From positions 124,001-188,000 of the forward strand of contig NZ_JRHC01000007.1 of NCBI RefSeq assembly GCF_000949475.1: a DNA stretch of 64,000 bases, in the 5' to 3' direction. A program made the translations under genes and the position numbers. Positions 8,050 to 16,137 of this stretch are shown here, one piece after another (position 1 is the first letter of the stretch; every line of letters starts with the position of its first letter). Source of the DNA: Draconibacterium sediminis. Lineage in GTDB: Bacteria > Bacteroidota > Bacteroidia > Bacteroidales > Prolixibacteraceae. The notes under the pieces are model-generated. The model was not told the DNA's origin and did no database searches. It was given only the letters and a program-made list of their open reading frames with translations.

Positions 8050-9318
8050 ATGAGAGCGAGTATTTTCTTATTAATACCACTTTTTATTTTTATGCTATTG
8101 GTAGATTTTTACACCTTCCGTGGCATAAAACCACTACTTGCAAAACTCAGAAATAAATTCATAAAACAATCCTTAAGCATTTTGTTCTGGGCAATTTCAG
8201 TTCTTGTGTTTAGCGGATTTTGCCTTTTTATGTTCGGGATAAAACATGTAAAACAATCCGAAGCGTACATTTATGCCGGCTACCTGGTAGCAGCATTTGC
8301 ATTGTTCTATTTCCCGAAGTTCGTGTTTATTGTATTTGTATTATTAAGAGATATACAGTTGATTTTTCAGAAGATTTTCAACTGGATTAAAGGAAAAAGA
8401 GAAAAGGATCTATCACAAAATAATTCGGGAAGGAAAATGGAGAGAGCAGAGTTTTTATATCAAATGGGGTTGGTTTTGGCAGCCGTTCCGTTTGCGTCGA
8501 TTCTTTATGGAGTTACAAAAGGGAAATTTAATTACCGCGTAATGCGCGAAAATTTGACCTTCAATAATTTGCCAAAATCGTTTAAAGGATTAAAAATCGT
8601 ACAGATATCAGACATGCATCTGGGTAGCTTTAACAAAAAGTTCGACCAGGTAGCTAAAGCTGTTGAGCTGATTAACGAACAAGAACCGGATATTCTTTTA
8701 TTTACAGGTGATCTGGTAAATAATTTTGCCGAAGAAACCGATGGTTGGGCGCCTGTTTTATCACAATTGAAAGCCAAAATAGGAAAATACTCGGTGCTTG
8801 GAAATCACGATTACGGTGATTATTCGGAATGGGAATCGGCGGCTGCCAAGGAAAAGAACCTGGCTGCCATCAAAAAATTTCATCAGAAAATTGGCTTCCG
8901 CTTATTGCTGAATGAAACAGAAACTTTAAGCATTAACGGCGAAGAAATTGCACTGATTGGTGTTGAAAACTGGGGCAAACCACCGTTCCCTCAACATGGC
9001 GATTTGCAAAAAGCTTCCATAGAAGCGCAAGGCCAGCCATTCAAAATTTTAATGAGTCATGATCCTTCGCACTGGGATGCTGAAGTGTTAGAATCCACCG
9101 ATATCGACCTCACATTTGCCGGGCACACCCACGGTATGCAGTTTGGAATTGAACGTGCCGGAATTAAGTGGAGCCCGGTTCAATATAAATACCCGCGCTG
9201 GGGAGGTTTGTACCGCGAGAAAAAACAATTTTTGTACGTCAACCGTGGCTTTGGATATATTGGGTTTCCGGGCAGAATTGGCATGCCTCCCGAGATTACC
9301 GTGGTAGAATTAACTTAA
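8050..9318 (+). CDS. Membrane-anchored metallophosphoesterase (YaeI-like)
   Basis: A 422-residue protein with an N-terminal membrane part of about four helices (residues 1-25, 40-60, 75-105, 140-155) followed by a calcineurin-like phosphoesterase domain. All metal-binding blocks are present in order: ISDMHLGS, LLFTGDLVNN, LGNHDYGD, LMSHDPSHWD and FAGHTHGMQFG. Relatives include E. coli YaeI and various membrane phosphodiesterases; the substrate is not predictable. The next gene starts about 90 nt downstream. Confidence 0.85.
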   Translation: MRASIFLLIPLFIFMLLVDFYTFRGIKPLLAKLRNKFIKQSLSILFWAISVLVFSGFCLFMFGIKHVKQSEAYIYAGYLVAAFALFYFPKFVFIVFVLLRDIQLIFQKIFNWIKGKREKDLSQNNSGRKMERAEFLYQMGLVLAAVPFASILYGVTKGKFNYRVMRENLTFNNLPKSFKGLKIVQISDMHLGSFNKKFDQVAKAVELINEQEPDILLFTGDLVNNFAEETDGWAPVLSQLKAKIGKYSVLGNHDYGDYSEWESAAAKEKNLAAIKKFHQKIGFRLLLNETETLSINGEEIALIGVENWGKPPFPQHGDLQKASIEAQGQPFKILMSHDPSHWDAEVLESTDIDLTFAGHTHGMQFGIERAGIKWSPVQYKYPRWGGLYREKKQFLYVNRGFGYIGFPGRIGMPPEITVVELT

Positions 9319-9411
9319 GAAAAAATCTTCTCCCCATTCGCTTACATTGGCATAGTTTTGGCGGCTAACATGTCTTTTATTTTGTAAATTGCCGTGCAAA
9401 CGAAATCAGCT

Positions 9412-9987
9412 ATGAATCTAAGTCCGCGAATACAATTTCTGATTAAAAATGGCTTAAAAGGATTTGTCTGGTTACTCATAATTTTGGGTGCCTACTTTCT
9501 TTTTAAAGAATTTGTAATATCGCGCACTCCCGATGCCTGGATGGATAAAATATACGCCCAACCCCTATTGGTTTACCTGGTGTATTGTTTCTCCGAATTT
9601 TTCTTTGGAATTATTCCTCCCGAACTTTTTATGATTTGGGCCATCAATAAAGATACCATTGCGCATTATTTCATAAACCTGGCTTTCTTTGCTACGGTTT
9701 CCTATTTTATGGGCTACCTCACATTTCTTATTGGTCGCTTTTTCTACAAACGCGACGGGCTTAAACGTTTCAGAAACACCCTGCTGAAAGAACAATGGCC
9801 TTTGCTAAAAAAATATGGTTTGTTTCTGATTATTGTTGCGGCGCTTACTCCGCTGCCGTGGGCTGCAATAAGTTTGCTGGTTGGTTCGGCCGGCTACCCC
9901 TCGAAACGCTACCTGAAATATGCCCTGTTCCGCTTTTTACGATTTGCCATCTACGGTTACATCATCTTTCAAACCCATATTATTTAA
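9412..9987 (+). CDS. VTT/DedA-like membrane protein
   Basis: A 191-residue integral membrane protein (start chosen at ATG 9412; the frame also offers GTG 9394). Four to five hydrophobic helices are visible. The segment FFFGIIPPELFMIWAI and the later LTPLPWAAISLLVGSAGYP resemble the re-entrant and glycine/proline motifs of VTT (SNARE-associated/DedA/YqaA) proteins, implicated in lipid scrambling and membrane homeostasis. Assignment is by motif appearance only. Confidence 0.6.
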   Translation: MNLSPRIQFLIKNGLKGFVWLLIILGAYFLFKEFVISRTPDAWMDKIYAQPLLVYLVYCFSEFFFGIIPPELFMIWAINKDTIAHYFINLAFFATVSYFMGYLTFLIGRFFYKRDGLKRFRNTLLKEQWPLLKKYGLFLIIVAALTPLPWAAISLLVGSAGYPSKRYLKYALFRFLRFAIYGYIIFQTHII

Positions 9988-10041
9988 ATTAACACAAAAC
10001 ATACATTCTATTCTTTTGTTAATAGTAGCAAAAGTGAGATA

Positions 10042-10338
10042 ATGTTTGAGCGACTAAAAAAGAGATGGAACCTGAACAGTAATTTCCAGGTTTTAATTAT
10101 TCTGTTTGTATTTTCAATTACCGGAAGTGCCGCGCTTTATGTGCGCAAAGGAGTTTTCGATTTGGTGGGTATAACCGAAGCAACCAGCCTTTGGATAAAA
10201 GTACCTCTGTATATCGTAACCGTAGTTCCGGCTTACCAGGTGCTATTTTTACTGATTGCATCTGTTTTTGGGCAATTTCGCTTTGCCTGGGAGTTTGAGA
10301 AAAAAACCTTTTCACGATTTATACCCAAAAAGAAATGA
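10042..10338 (+). CDS. DUF6787 family small membrane protein
   Basis: A 98-residue protein with a basic N-terminus ([15 protein letters not shown]), two hydrophobic segments (about residues 17-37 and 50-73) and a charged C-terminus. The layout matches a small Bacteroidota family of unknown function that I identify as DUF6787. Its stop codon overlaps the msrA start codon (ATGA), so the two are translationally coupled. Confidence 0.65.
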   Translation: MFERLKKRWNLNSNFQVLIILFVFSITGSAALYVRKGVFDLVGITEATSLWIKVPLYIVTVVPAYQVLFLLIASVFGQFRFAWEFEKKTFSRFIPKKK

Positions 10339-10925
10339 GGACACTGGCACTTATATTCACATTATTAATTTATTCAAACAGCGGCATGAGTAAAGATTTG
10401 CAAAAAGCCACACTTGGCGGAGGATGTTTTTGGTGCACCGAAGCCATTTACCTGGAGTTAAAAGGAGTTACTGATGTAAAACCGGGTTACAGCGGAGGCC
10501 ACGTAAAAAACCCAACCTATAAGCAGGTTTGCGACGGAACTACCGGCCATGCCGAAGTAGTGCAAATTACTTTTGATCCGGAAGTGGTGAGCTATTCCGA
10601 AATCCTGGAAGTGTTTTTTATGACACACGACCCAACAACATTAAACAGACAAGGTAACGATGTTGGACCGCAGTACCGTTCTGCAATATTCTATCATAAC
10701 GAAGAACAAAAAGAAGTGGCAGAACGCGTTATCGATCTTTTTGAAAAAGAAGAGGTTTACAGTAATCCAATCGTAACCGAAGTTTCCGAATTCGACCAAT
10801 TTTATATTGCCGAAGATTACCATATCAACTATTATGCACGAAACAAAACGAAAGGTTATTGCCAGTTTGTGGTAGCTCCGAAACTGGAGAAATTCAAAAA
10901 GATATTTAAAGACCAACTGAAATAA
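10335..10925 (+). CDS. msrA: Peptide-methionine (S)-S-oxide reductase
   Basis: A 196-residue MsrA with the active site GGGCFWCTE at about residues 28-36 and a resolving-type Cys near the C-terminus (KGYCQFVV). It reduces Met-S-sulfoxide in proteins. The ATGA overlap with the preceding gene supports the start at 10335. That start adds the hydrophobic leader [14 protein letters not shown], so this enzyme may be exported and repair periplasmic proteins; initiation at Met18 (10386) would give a cytosolic form. No MsrB domain is fused. Confidence 0.92.
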   Translation: MRTLALIFTLLIYSNSGMSKDLQKATLGGGCFWCTEAIYLELKGVTDVKPGYSGGHVKNPTYKQVCDGTTGHAEVVQITFDPEVVSYSEILEVFFMTHDPTTLNRQGNDVGPQYRSAIFYHNEEQKEVAERVIDLFEKEEVYSNPIVTEVSEFDQFYIAEDYHINYYARNKTKGYCQFVVAPKLEKFKKIFKDQLK

Positions 10926-10953
10926 TTAAGAGCGTTTCACCAAATTGTCACGT

Positions 10954-11451
10954 ATGAAAAGAATTGCTTTTGCTCCCGACGCTTCGGTCGGGATTTGGCT
11001 TGGGCCGATTTTCAATTCGCGCAGCACAGCTGCTCTCAACTTTTACCTTTTAATTTTTGCCTTTTTCCTTTTCACTTTTGCCTTTAGCCATGCTGTTTCG
11101 GCGCAAGATCAGCGAGAATTCTCCTACACCGAAGGCGATACCACCTACACCATGAAACGTTATGTTTTTATGCTGCTGAATAAAGGAACCAGCACCAGTC
11201 AGGATTCTACCGAGGCTGCTCAAATTCAGGCGCAGCATATGGCGCATTTGAATGGTCTTGCAGAACAGGGAAAGTTAGTGGTGGCAGGTCCTTTCGAGCA
11301 AGGCGGCGATCATCGCGGTTTGCTGATTTTTGATGTTGAAACGGTTGATGAAGCGCTAAAATTGGAAGGTGAAGATCCGGCAGTAAAAAAAGGCCGGTTG
11401 AGTATGGAAGCCTTTTATTGGTGGGGTGCAAAAGGTACAGTCATTAAATAA
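10954..11451 (+). CDS. Exported YciI-like protein with an abnormal leader
   Basis: A 165-residue protein (start ATG 10954; TTG 10945 is also open). From about residue 65 it is a YciI-like ferredoxin-fold domain: RYVFMLLNKG...QAQHMAHLNGLAEQGKLVVAGPFEQGGDHRGLLIFDV, including the family's conserved central His and GPF. YciI domains act as small hydrolase or binding modules of unclear function. The leader is odd: a GC hairpin (10974-10993) encodes APDASVG, and seven heptanucleotide repeats (11041-11089) encode the hydrophobic signal core, which ends at AVSA-QDQ. The original start may have been destroyed by these insertions. Confidence 0.7.
   Translation: MKRIAFAPDASVGIWLGPIFNSRSTAALNFYLLIFAFFLFTFAFSHAVSAQDQREFSYTEGDTTYTMKRYVFMLLNKGTSTSQDSTEAAQIQAQHMAHLNGLAEQGKLVVAGPFEQGGDHRGLLIFDVETVDEALKLEGEDPAVKKGRLSMEAFYWWGAKGTVIK
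10974..10993. repeat. Short GC-rich hairpin inside a leader
   Basis: TCCCGAC and GTCGGGA form a 7-bp stem around GCTTCG. It lies in the N-terminal coding part of the YciI-like gene and looks like an inserted repetitive hairpin rather than ancestral coding sequence. Confidence 0.5.
11041..11089. repeat. Heptanucleotide array (TTTTnnC) in a signal-peptide region
   Basis: Seven uninterrupted 7-nt units: TTTTACC, TTTTAAT, TTTTGCC, TTTTTCC, TTTTCAC, TTTTGCC, TTTAGCC. They encode the Phe/Leu-rich membrane core of the YciI-like protein's leader. A change by one unit would shift the reading frame. Confidence 0.7.
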
Positions 11452-11553
11452 TTCCCTATCAATTCACAAATCTCCCCTCTTTCATTTGATGTCATATCTG
11501 TTTCTTGAATATTAATCTTTTCTAAACTCAATTGCATTTTTCACTATTATATC

Positions 11554-11587
11554 GTGTGCGATTTTATTTTGCACTATATTTGCACAC
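11554..11587 (+). promoter_or_regulatory. ohrR-type promoter with operator-like repeats
   Basis: The -7 box TATATTTG (11575-11582) lies 20 nt before the ATG at 11603. It is overlapped by a direct repeat TTTGCAC (11568-11574 and 11579-11585) and bracketed by an inverted repeat GTGTGC (11554-11559) / GCACAC (11582-11587). This is a plausible binding site for the regulator encoded immediately downstream. Confidence 0.55.
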
Positions 11588-11602
11588 CAAAAGTTTTAAT
11601 AA

Positions 11603-12028
11603 ATGGATGAGGAGTTAAAATTAAAGAGTCAGGTATGTTTTCCGGTTTACGCCTTATCGCGCGAAATCGTTAATGTATATCGTCCGATTCTTGAAGAGAT
11701 CGATCTTACCTATCCGCAATACCTGGTAATGATGGTTTTGTGGGAAAATGAACCGCAAAAGGTAAATGAAATTGGCGATAAACTCAATCTCGATAACGGA
11801 ACAATCACCCCATTATTAAAACGAATGGCCGCAAAAGGTTTGATTTCGCGTAAACGAAACACCAAGGATGAGCGTGTAGTGGAGATCTCGCTTACCGAGA
11901 GCGGTAAACAATTACAAACAAAAGCGGCAGAGGTTCCGCAAAAAGTTGTAAAAGCAATGGGAATTACGCCTGAAGATTTAATGCAGCTGAAGGATTTAGT
12001 AGTTAAAATATTAAACAGAGCCAAATAG
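11603..12028 (+). CDS. MarR-family redox regulator (OhrR type)
   Basis: A 141-residue winged-helix regulator. The segment KSQVCFPVYALSREI holds a Cys at residue 12 in the position of the peroxide-sensing Cys15 of Bacillus OhrR, followed by DLTYPQYLVMMVLWE and the winged helix (TPLLKRMAAKGLISRKRN...DERVVEISLT). By family knowledge it represses its target until organic peroxides or related oxidants modify the Cys. It lies 31 nt upstream of a nitroreductase gene in one transcript, with repeats over its promoter that suggest autoregulation. No ohr peroxidase gene is adjacent. Confidence 0.82.
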   Translation: MDEELKLKSQVCFPVYALSREIVNVYRPILEEIDLTYPQYLVMMVLWENEPQKVNEIGDKLNLDNGTITPLLKRMAAKGLISRKRNTKDERVVEISLTESGKQLQTKAAEVPQKVVKAMGITPEDLMQLKDLVVKILNRAK

Positions 12029-12059
12029 GGCTTCATTATTAAAGTCAAAATATTAAACA

Positions 12060-12692
12060 ATGTCATTATTAGAAAATTTACAGTGGAGATATGCCACTAA
12101 AAAGTACGACCCCACAAAAAAAGTAGCACAGGAAGATGTAGATAAAATTGTTGAGGCAGCGCGCCTTGCTCCTACTTCTTCAGGATTGCAACAGTTTCGT
12201 GTAATTATAATCACCGACCAGGAATTGAAGGATAAAATCGTTCCGATTGCATGGGGACAAGAAATCGTTGCCGAGTGTTCGCACTTGTTGGTTTTTGCAG
12301 CCTGGGATCGTTATACCGAAGAACGAATTGATGAAATTTACAACAGAACAACCGATGAGCGTGGTTTGCCTCGCGGGCGTTTTGAATCTTACACTGATAA
12401 ACTAAAAGCAGCTTACTTACCTCAATCGGCTGAGGAAAACTTTATCCATACTGCACGCCAGGCGTACATTGGCTTTGGATTAGCCATTGCACAAGCCGCT
12501 GAACAAAAAGTAGATTGTACGCCAATGGAAGGTTTTACGACCGAAGAGCTGGATGAATTGCTTGATTTAAAATCAAAAGGATTAAAAAGTGTAACGATGC
12601 TTCCATTAGGATATCGTGATAATGATGGCGACTGGTTAGCATCAATGAAAAAAGTACGTAACCCGAAAGAAGAATTTGTGATGGAATTCTAA
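12060..12692 (+). CDS. NAD(P)H-dependent nitroreductase-family oxidoreductase
   Basis: A 210-residue FMN-dependent nitroreductase of the NfsB/YfkO group. The opening LLENLQWRYATKKYDPTKKV, the phosphate-binding RLAPTSSGLQQFRV and the late LPLGYRDNDGDWLASMKKVRNP are family features. Such enzymes reduce nitroaromatics, quinones or other electrophiles with NAD(P)H. It is the second gene of the OhrR operon and so is probably induced by oxidants. A strong terminator follows. Confidence 0.85.
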   Translation: MSLLENLQWRYATKKYDPTKKVAQEDVDKIVEAARLAPTSSGLQQFRVIIITDQELKDKIVPIAWGQEIVAECSHLLVFAAWDRYTEERIDEIYNRTTDERGLPRGRFESYTDKLKAAYLPQSAEENFIHTARQAYIGFGLAIAQAAEQKVDCTPMEGFTTEELDELLDLKSKGLKSVTMLPLGYRDNDGDWLASMKKVRNPKEEFVMEF

Positions 12693-12711
12693 TTAAAAGA
12701 TAAATACTATT

Positions 12712-12749
12712 AAAAAGCCTGTTCCAGAATGTTGGAACAGGCTTTTTAA
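12712..12749. terminator. Bidirectional terminator between two nitroreductase genes
   Basis: A 15-bp stem, AAAAAGCCTGTTCCA / TGGAACAGGCTTTTT, with loop GAATGT is U-tailed on both strands. It ends the rightward OhrR-nitroreductase operon and the leftward exported nitroreductase gene. Confidence 0.92.
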
Positions 12750-12762
12750 TTTTATTTAAGAA

Positions 12763-13449
12763 TTAAAAACTGTTGCTAACAATAAAATCTCCGAGTGCCT
12801 GCTTTTCTTTTTCAGGCCATTCAACCGGAACGCCAACAGGTGTAATACATACGCGTGTATAATACTCCGGGATATTAAATACTTTGCGAGTCAGCTCCTC
12901 CGAAAAGGAATCAGTTATATGAACTGTTCCATAACCAAGCGCACGTGCAGCAAGCATTAAATTTCCGGCAGCCAGCGGGCCATCCCAATGATTGTACTGC
13001 GGATATCGACTGTTATTATCCGTTAGAACTACAATGTAAGCCGGTGCCGACAGATACCCACCTGTTAACTGTTTGTCGTACTCGCTTAATTGCTTCTTCA
13101 GTTCTTCGCCTGCCAGCTTTTTCTCCTCTTTTAAATAGGTTTCAGTTTCTTTCAGTTTTGCAGCTTTTAATGCCTCAATTTTGTTTTTGTCGGTAACAAC
13201 CAGAAATTTCCAGGGCTGTTGGTTTCCTGCTGTAGGGGCCATTCGTGAGGCATCTACTATTTTTTTCAGGTCAGCCTCCGGCACCGGATCGGATTTAAAT
13301 GCACGTACTGAGCGGCGTTTTTTAATCACCTCCCAAAATGAGTCTTCGGTCTGGCTAACCAAATTTTCTCCGGCAGATTTTACAACCGGAATTAATGTTA
13401 GTCCGGTAACTAATGCAGCACCGGCCTTTAAACTGTGTCTTCTGTTCAT
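12763..13449 (-). CDS. Tat-type exported nitroreductase-family protein
   Basis: A 228-residue protein. The N-terminus NRRHSLKAGAALVTGLTLIPVVKSAG has a twin arginine and a modest hydrophobic stretch, as in Tat signals that export folded cofactor enzymes. The mature part is a nitroreductase domain: KKRRSVRAFKSDPVPEADLKKIVDASRMAPTAGNQQPWKFLVV (FMN phosphate site), and AAGNLMLAARALGYGTVHI. It would bind FMN in the periplasm; the substrate is unknown. It converges on the other nitroreductase gene, although the two proteins are not close in sequence. Confidence 0.8.
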   Translation of the reverse strand: MNRRHSLKAGAALVTGLTLIPVVKSAGENLVSQTEDSFWEVIKKRRSVRAFKSDPVPEADLKKIVDASRMAPTAGNQQPWKFLVVTDKNKIEALKAAKLKETETYLKEEKKLAGEELKKQLSEYDKQLTGGYLSAPAYIVVLTDNNSRYPQYNHWDGPLAAGNLMLAARALGYGTVHITDSFSEELTRKVFNIPEYYTRVCITPVGVPVEWPEKEKQALGDFIVSNSF

Positions 13450-13549
13450 TGTTTCAATTTTTTAAAGGTTATTTCAGCAAAACAGCAATAAGTAAAATTA
13501 TCCGTTCAAAAATCGGATTGTTCACTGTCGCTGCTTTATTGGTTTTATT

Positions 13550-14638
13550 TTATTTCAGAATTTTTATGCCGTTCAGGTTTTCGAACCGGGCTTTAAATCC
13601 CCAGCCGCCAAAATTCTCGGCTACCATTACAAGGATTTCATTCTTCCCGGATTTCAGATCGAGGTAAACAGAATCGAAATAGCCTATCGTTCCCAGAAAA
13701 CGATAATCGCGGCTTCGATATATATCAACGCCCATCCACACAGCTTTACCGTTTACAAATATTTTGGTCACATCGCTAAAACCAAAATTCATCATCTTAA
13801 CGAGGTCGGTTTCCGAGTCAATGGTGATTTTCAGGAGAACCGCATTCTTTTTCTCTGCCAAAGCAGCGGTTTTCGAGATATTTAGTAAACCATCGGCTTC
13901 CGTATCCCAATTCCGGAATTCCAGTTTATTGATAAAATTTGCCGGTAACAGGTTTTCATTCATCAGCTTTTCGGCATCAAATGCTTCAGAAACCTCATAG
14001 CTTTTTATTACTTCATTGCCAGCTTCAACAATTTCAACGAATTCTCCCTTTAACTCAGGAAATTCCGCTGGAGTAATTTTTATATCTGCAAAGCGGGCCG
14101 GACCGTAAAATGCAATTTTCCCTTCGCGTTCGCCCATTTTCAACTCATGAATTACCAGCACCGGCTTTTGCATATCCGAGATGTAAACCTCGCCTCTACT
14201 TCCCGAGACTACGAGTTTTACCTGAAACCACTCGTCAAAAACATGTTGCTTTACCGCACCATAACCTTCGCCGTAGTATAGCTGCCAACCTGCATTGCCG
14301 TTATAAACCGGCGTATATTGCATGGCATCGGGATTACCACTTTGATGTTTGCGAATGTAAAACTCTTCAGTGTCTCCCATTCCATCGCCCCGAAAACGTA
14401 CGCCGGCAAATCCCCTTCCCGGCTGAATACACATCATAAATTCAATGATGCCGTTTTTTAACGCAATATCTCTAGCAATGGCAACTCCATCGTCGGTTTT
14501 TAAACAGTCTTTTCCTTTATAATTTTCGCTTACAACTTTTCCGTTCAAAATCCATTCTATTCCGTTAATGCTGGTATGCTCCTGTGCAAAAACAGAAAGA
14601 TTGACCAGTATAAAAAGTAGTGTTAGAATTGTTTTCAT
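13550..14638 (-). CDS. Secreted LamG/DUF1080-like carbohydrate-associated protein
   Basis: A 362-residue protein (ATG at 14638; the frame is open 19 codons further). A signal peptide (ILTLLFILVNLSVFAQ) is followed by a concanavalin-like sandwich from about residue 25 to 200 with phrases typical of LamG/DUF1080 folds (GIIEFMMCIQPGRGFAGVRFR, EEFYIRKHQSGNPDAMQY, WFQVKLVVSGSRGEVYI). A second beta-rich domain resembling a jelly-roll binding module covers about 220-360 (ILVMVAENFGGWGFKARFEN). No catalytic residues can be assigned. It is divergently transcribed from the membrane regulator at 14788, whose outer domain is of a similar kind. Confidence 0.6.
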   Translation of the reverse strand: MKTILTLLFILVNLSVFAQEHTSINGIEWILNGKVVSENYKGKDCLKTDDGVAIARDIALKNGIIEFMMCIQPGRGFAGVRFRGDGMGDTEEFYIRKHQSGNPDAMQYTPVYNGNAGWQLYYGEGYGAVKQHVFDEWFQVKLVVSGSRGEVYISDMQKPVLVIHELKMGEREGKIAFYGPARFADIKITPAEFPELKGEFVEIVEAGNEVIKSYEVSEAFDAEKLMNENLLPANFINKLEFRNWDTEADGLLNISKTAALAEKKNAVLLKITIDSETDLVKMMNFGFSDVTKIFVNGKAVWMGVDIYRSRDYRFLGTIGYFDSVYLDLKSGKNEILVMVAENFGGWGFKARFENLNGIKILK

Positions 14639-14787
14639 TGTTTTGGTGTTTTTGAATTTTATGAAACAAATTTCAGTAATCAGTCTGGAAATCAAGATTC
14701 AAACCATGGTCAAAACATAATCAAAATACATTCAAGCCTAAAAAACCAATCGTTCTTACTATTTTTAGGAACCAGAAATTAATAACC

Positions 14788-16062
14788 ATGTATACCGAAG
14801 CAGAACAGGAAAAAAAGTTCGTAACAATAATTATTCAGCATATTGCAGAGAAATTGCATGTTAAGGATCCGGAACAATTACAGCAACGCGATTATGAAAA
14901 TCTGAACCTTCTGATTCAGGAGAAAACCGGTATCAATCTGAGTGTTTCTACCCTGAAAAGAATTTCTAAAAACCAGTTTCAGCGCATTCCTCAAAAAAAT
15001 ACACTTAACGCACTGGCACAATTTCTTGATTATAAAGACTGGTACGATTTTAAAGATAACCATGCGGATACACCTGTTGCCAAAAGAAAAAGTAGAAGGT
15101 TGAATTTTAAGTTTCGTAAACGCGCGTTGTATATCCCGGTTACTGCCATAGTTGCGGCCCTGTTTGCAGTTATTCTTTTCAACAGTAAACCGGCGCAAAG
15201 TTACGCTGAGGCCAGCTTTACAAGCCGCACAAATGTTAGCAGCGGAGTTCCCAACACGGTTATTTTCGATTACGATATCTCGATGTATGATTTTGACAGT
15301 GCTTTTATTCAACAATCGTGGGATGCCCGCCGACGTGCAGAAATTAAAAGGCACGAAAAATATTCCACCTCGGTATACTATTATCCGGGCTATCATCGTG
15401 CAAAAATCATGATCAATGATCAGTTAGTAAAAGAAATTCCGGTTTACATTACAACCAGCGGCTGGCTATCGCTCATTCAAAATCCGGAAAATGATCTTAT
15501 CCCGATTTACGTGAATGAAAACTGTATCAATAACAATCAAATTTACATTTCGCCGGAAACGGTTAAAGCCCATCATATCGATCTGTCGAAGAATAATCAT
15601 GCAACATGTTTTTACTATGTAAACGAAAATTTTAGCGGCGACAGTGACAATTTTTCATTTGAAAGCCGCGTAAAAAATAATATTGACGAGGGAGCACTGG
15701 CTTGCCAGATTTGCGAAATATCAATATTTGCAGAATACGGAAGACATGTGATTCAATTGGCGAATCCCGGATGTATTGGAAGTATTTTTCAGAAATTCGG
15801 AACAGAATACGCGATGGGCACGAACAACGATCTGTCGGCATTCGGCACTGATCTGAATAACTGGAACACCGTTAAACTGGAAATCAGCAATAAATTCGTA
15901 ACTGTTTTACTGAACGATGAGGAAATCTACACCACCACGTATCAGAACAGCAACGGCGCTTTAAAAGGCATTTCGTACCGATTTGCAGGCAGCGGAGCTG
16001 TTGACTATGCAAAATTGTCGGACAATAACGATCAACTTGTTTTCTCTGAAGAATTTGAATGA
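14788..16062 (+). CDS. Single-pass membrane regulator with HTH-like inner and lectin-like outer domain
   Basis: A 424-residue protein. Residues 1-90 are soluble and contain KTGINLSVSTLKRISK...RIPQKNTLNALAQFLDYKDWYDF, a helical DNA-binding-like pattern seen in other Bacteroidota membrane proteins. A basic stretch (99-112) precedes one transmembrane helix (about 114-132). The rest is predicted periplasmic: a short PKD-like strand region, then a beta-rich C-terminal part (about 270-420) with LamG-like phrases such as NWNTVKLEISNKFVTVLLNDEEIY. The architecture suggests a ToxR/CadC-like one-component sensor. The divergent neighbour is a secreted LamG-like protein. The function is inference. Confidence 0.55.
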   Translation: MYTEAEQEKKFVTIIIQHIAEKLHVKDPEQLQQRDYENLNLLIQEKTGINLSVSTLKRISKNQFQRIPQKNTLNALAQFLDYKDWYDFKDNHADTPVAKRKSRRLNFKFRKRALYIPVTAIVAALFAVILFNSKPAQSYAEASFTSRTNVSSGVPNTVIFDYDISMYDFDSAFIQQSWDARRRAEIKRHEKYSTSVYYYPGYHRAKIMINDQLVKEIPVYITTSGWLSLIQNPENDLIPIYVNENCINNNQIYISPETVKAHHIDLSKNNHATCFYYVNENFSGDSDNFSFESRVKNNIDEGALACQICEISIFAEYGRHVIQLANPGCIGSIFQKFGTEYAMGTNNDLSAFGTDLNNWNTVKLEISNKFVTVLLNDEEIYTTTYQNSNGALKGISYRFAGSGAVDYAKLSDNNDQLVFSEEFE

Positions 16063-16086
16063 TTCACATCCACAGTTTATTTCATA

Positions 16087-16121
16087 AAAAAACCGGAAGT
16101 ACAAACTCCCGGTTTTCTTTT
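16087..16121. terminator. Intrinsic terminator
   Basis: AAAACCGG / CCGGTTTT arms, extended by AGT/ACT inside, are followed by a T-rich tract. It lies between the rightward membrane regulator and the leftward DUF1080 gene and probably serves both. Confidence 0.75.
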
Positions 16122-16137
16122 ATCTTTTGGAATTGAT

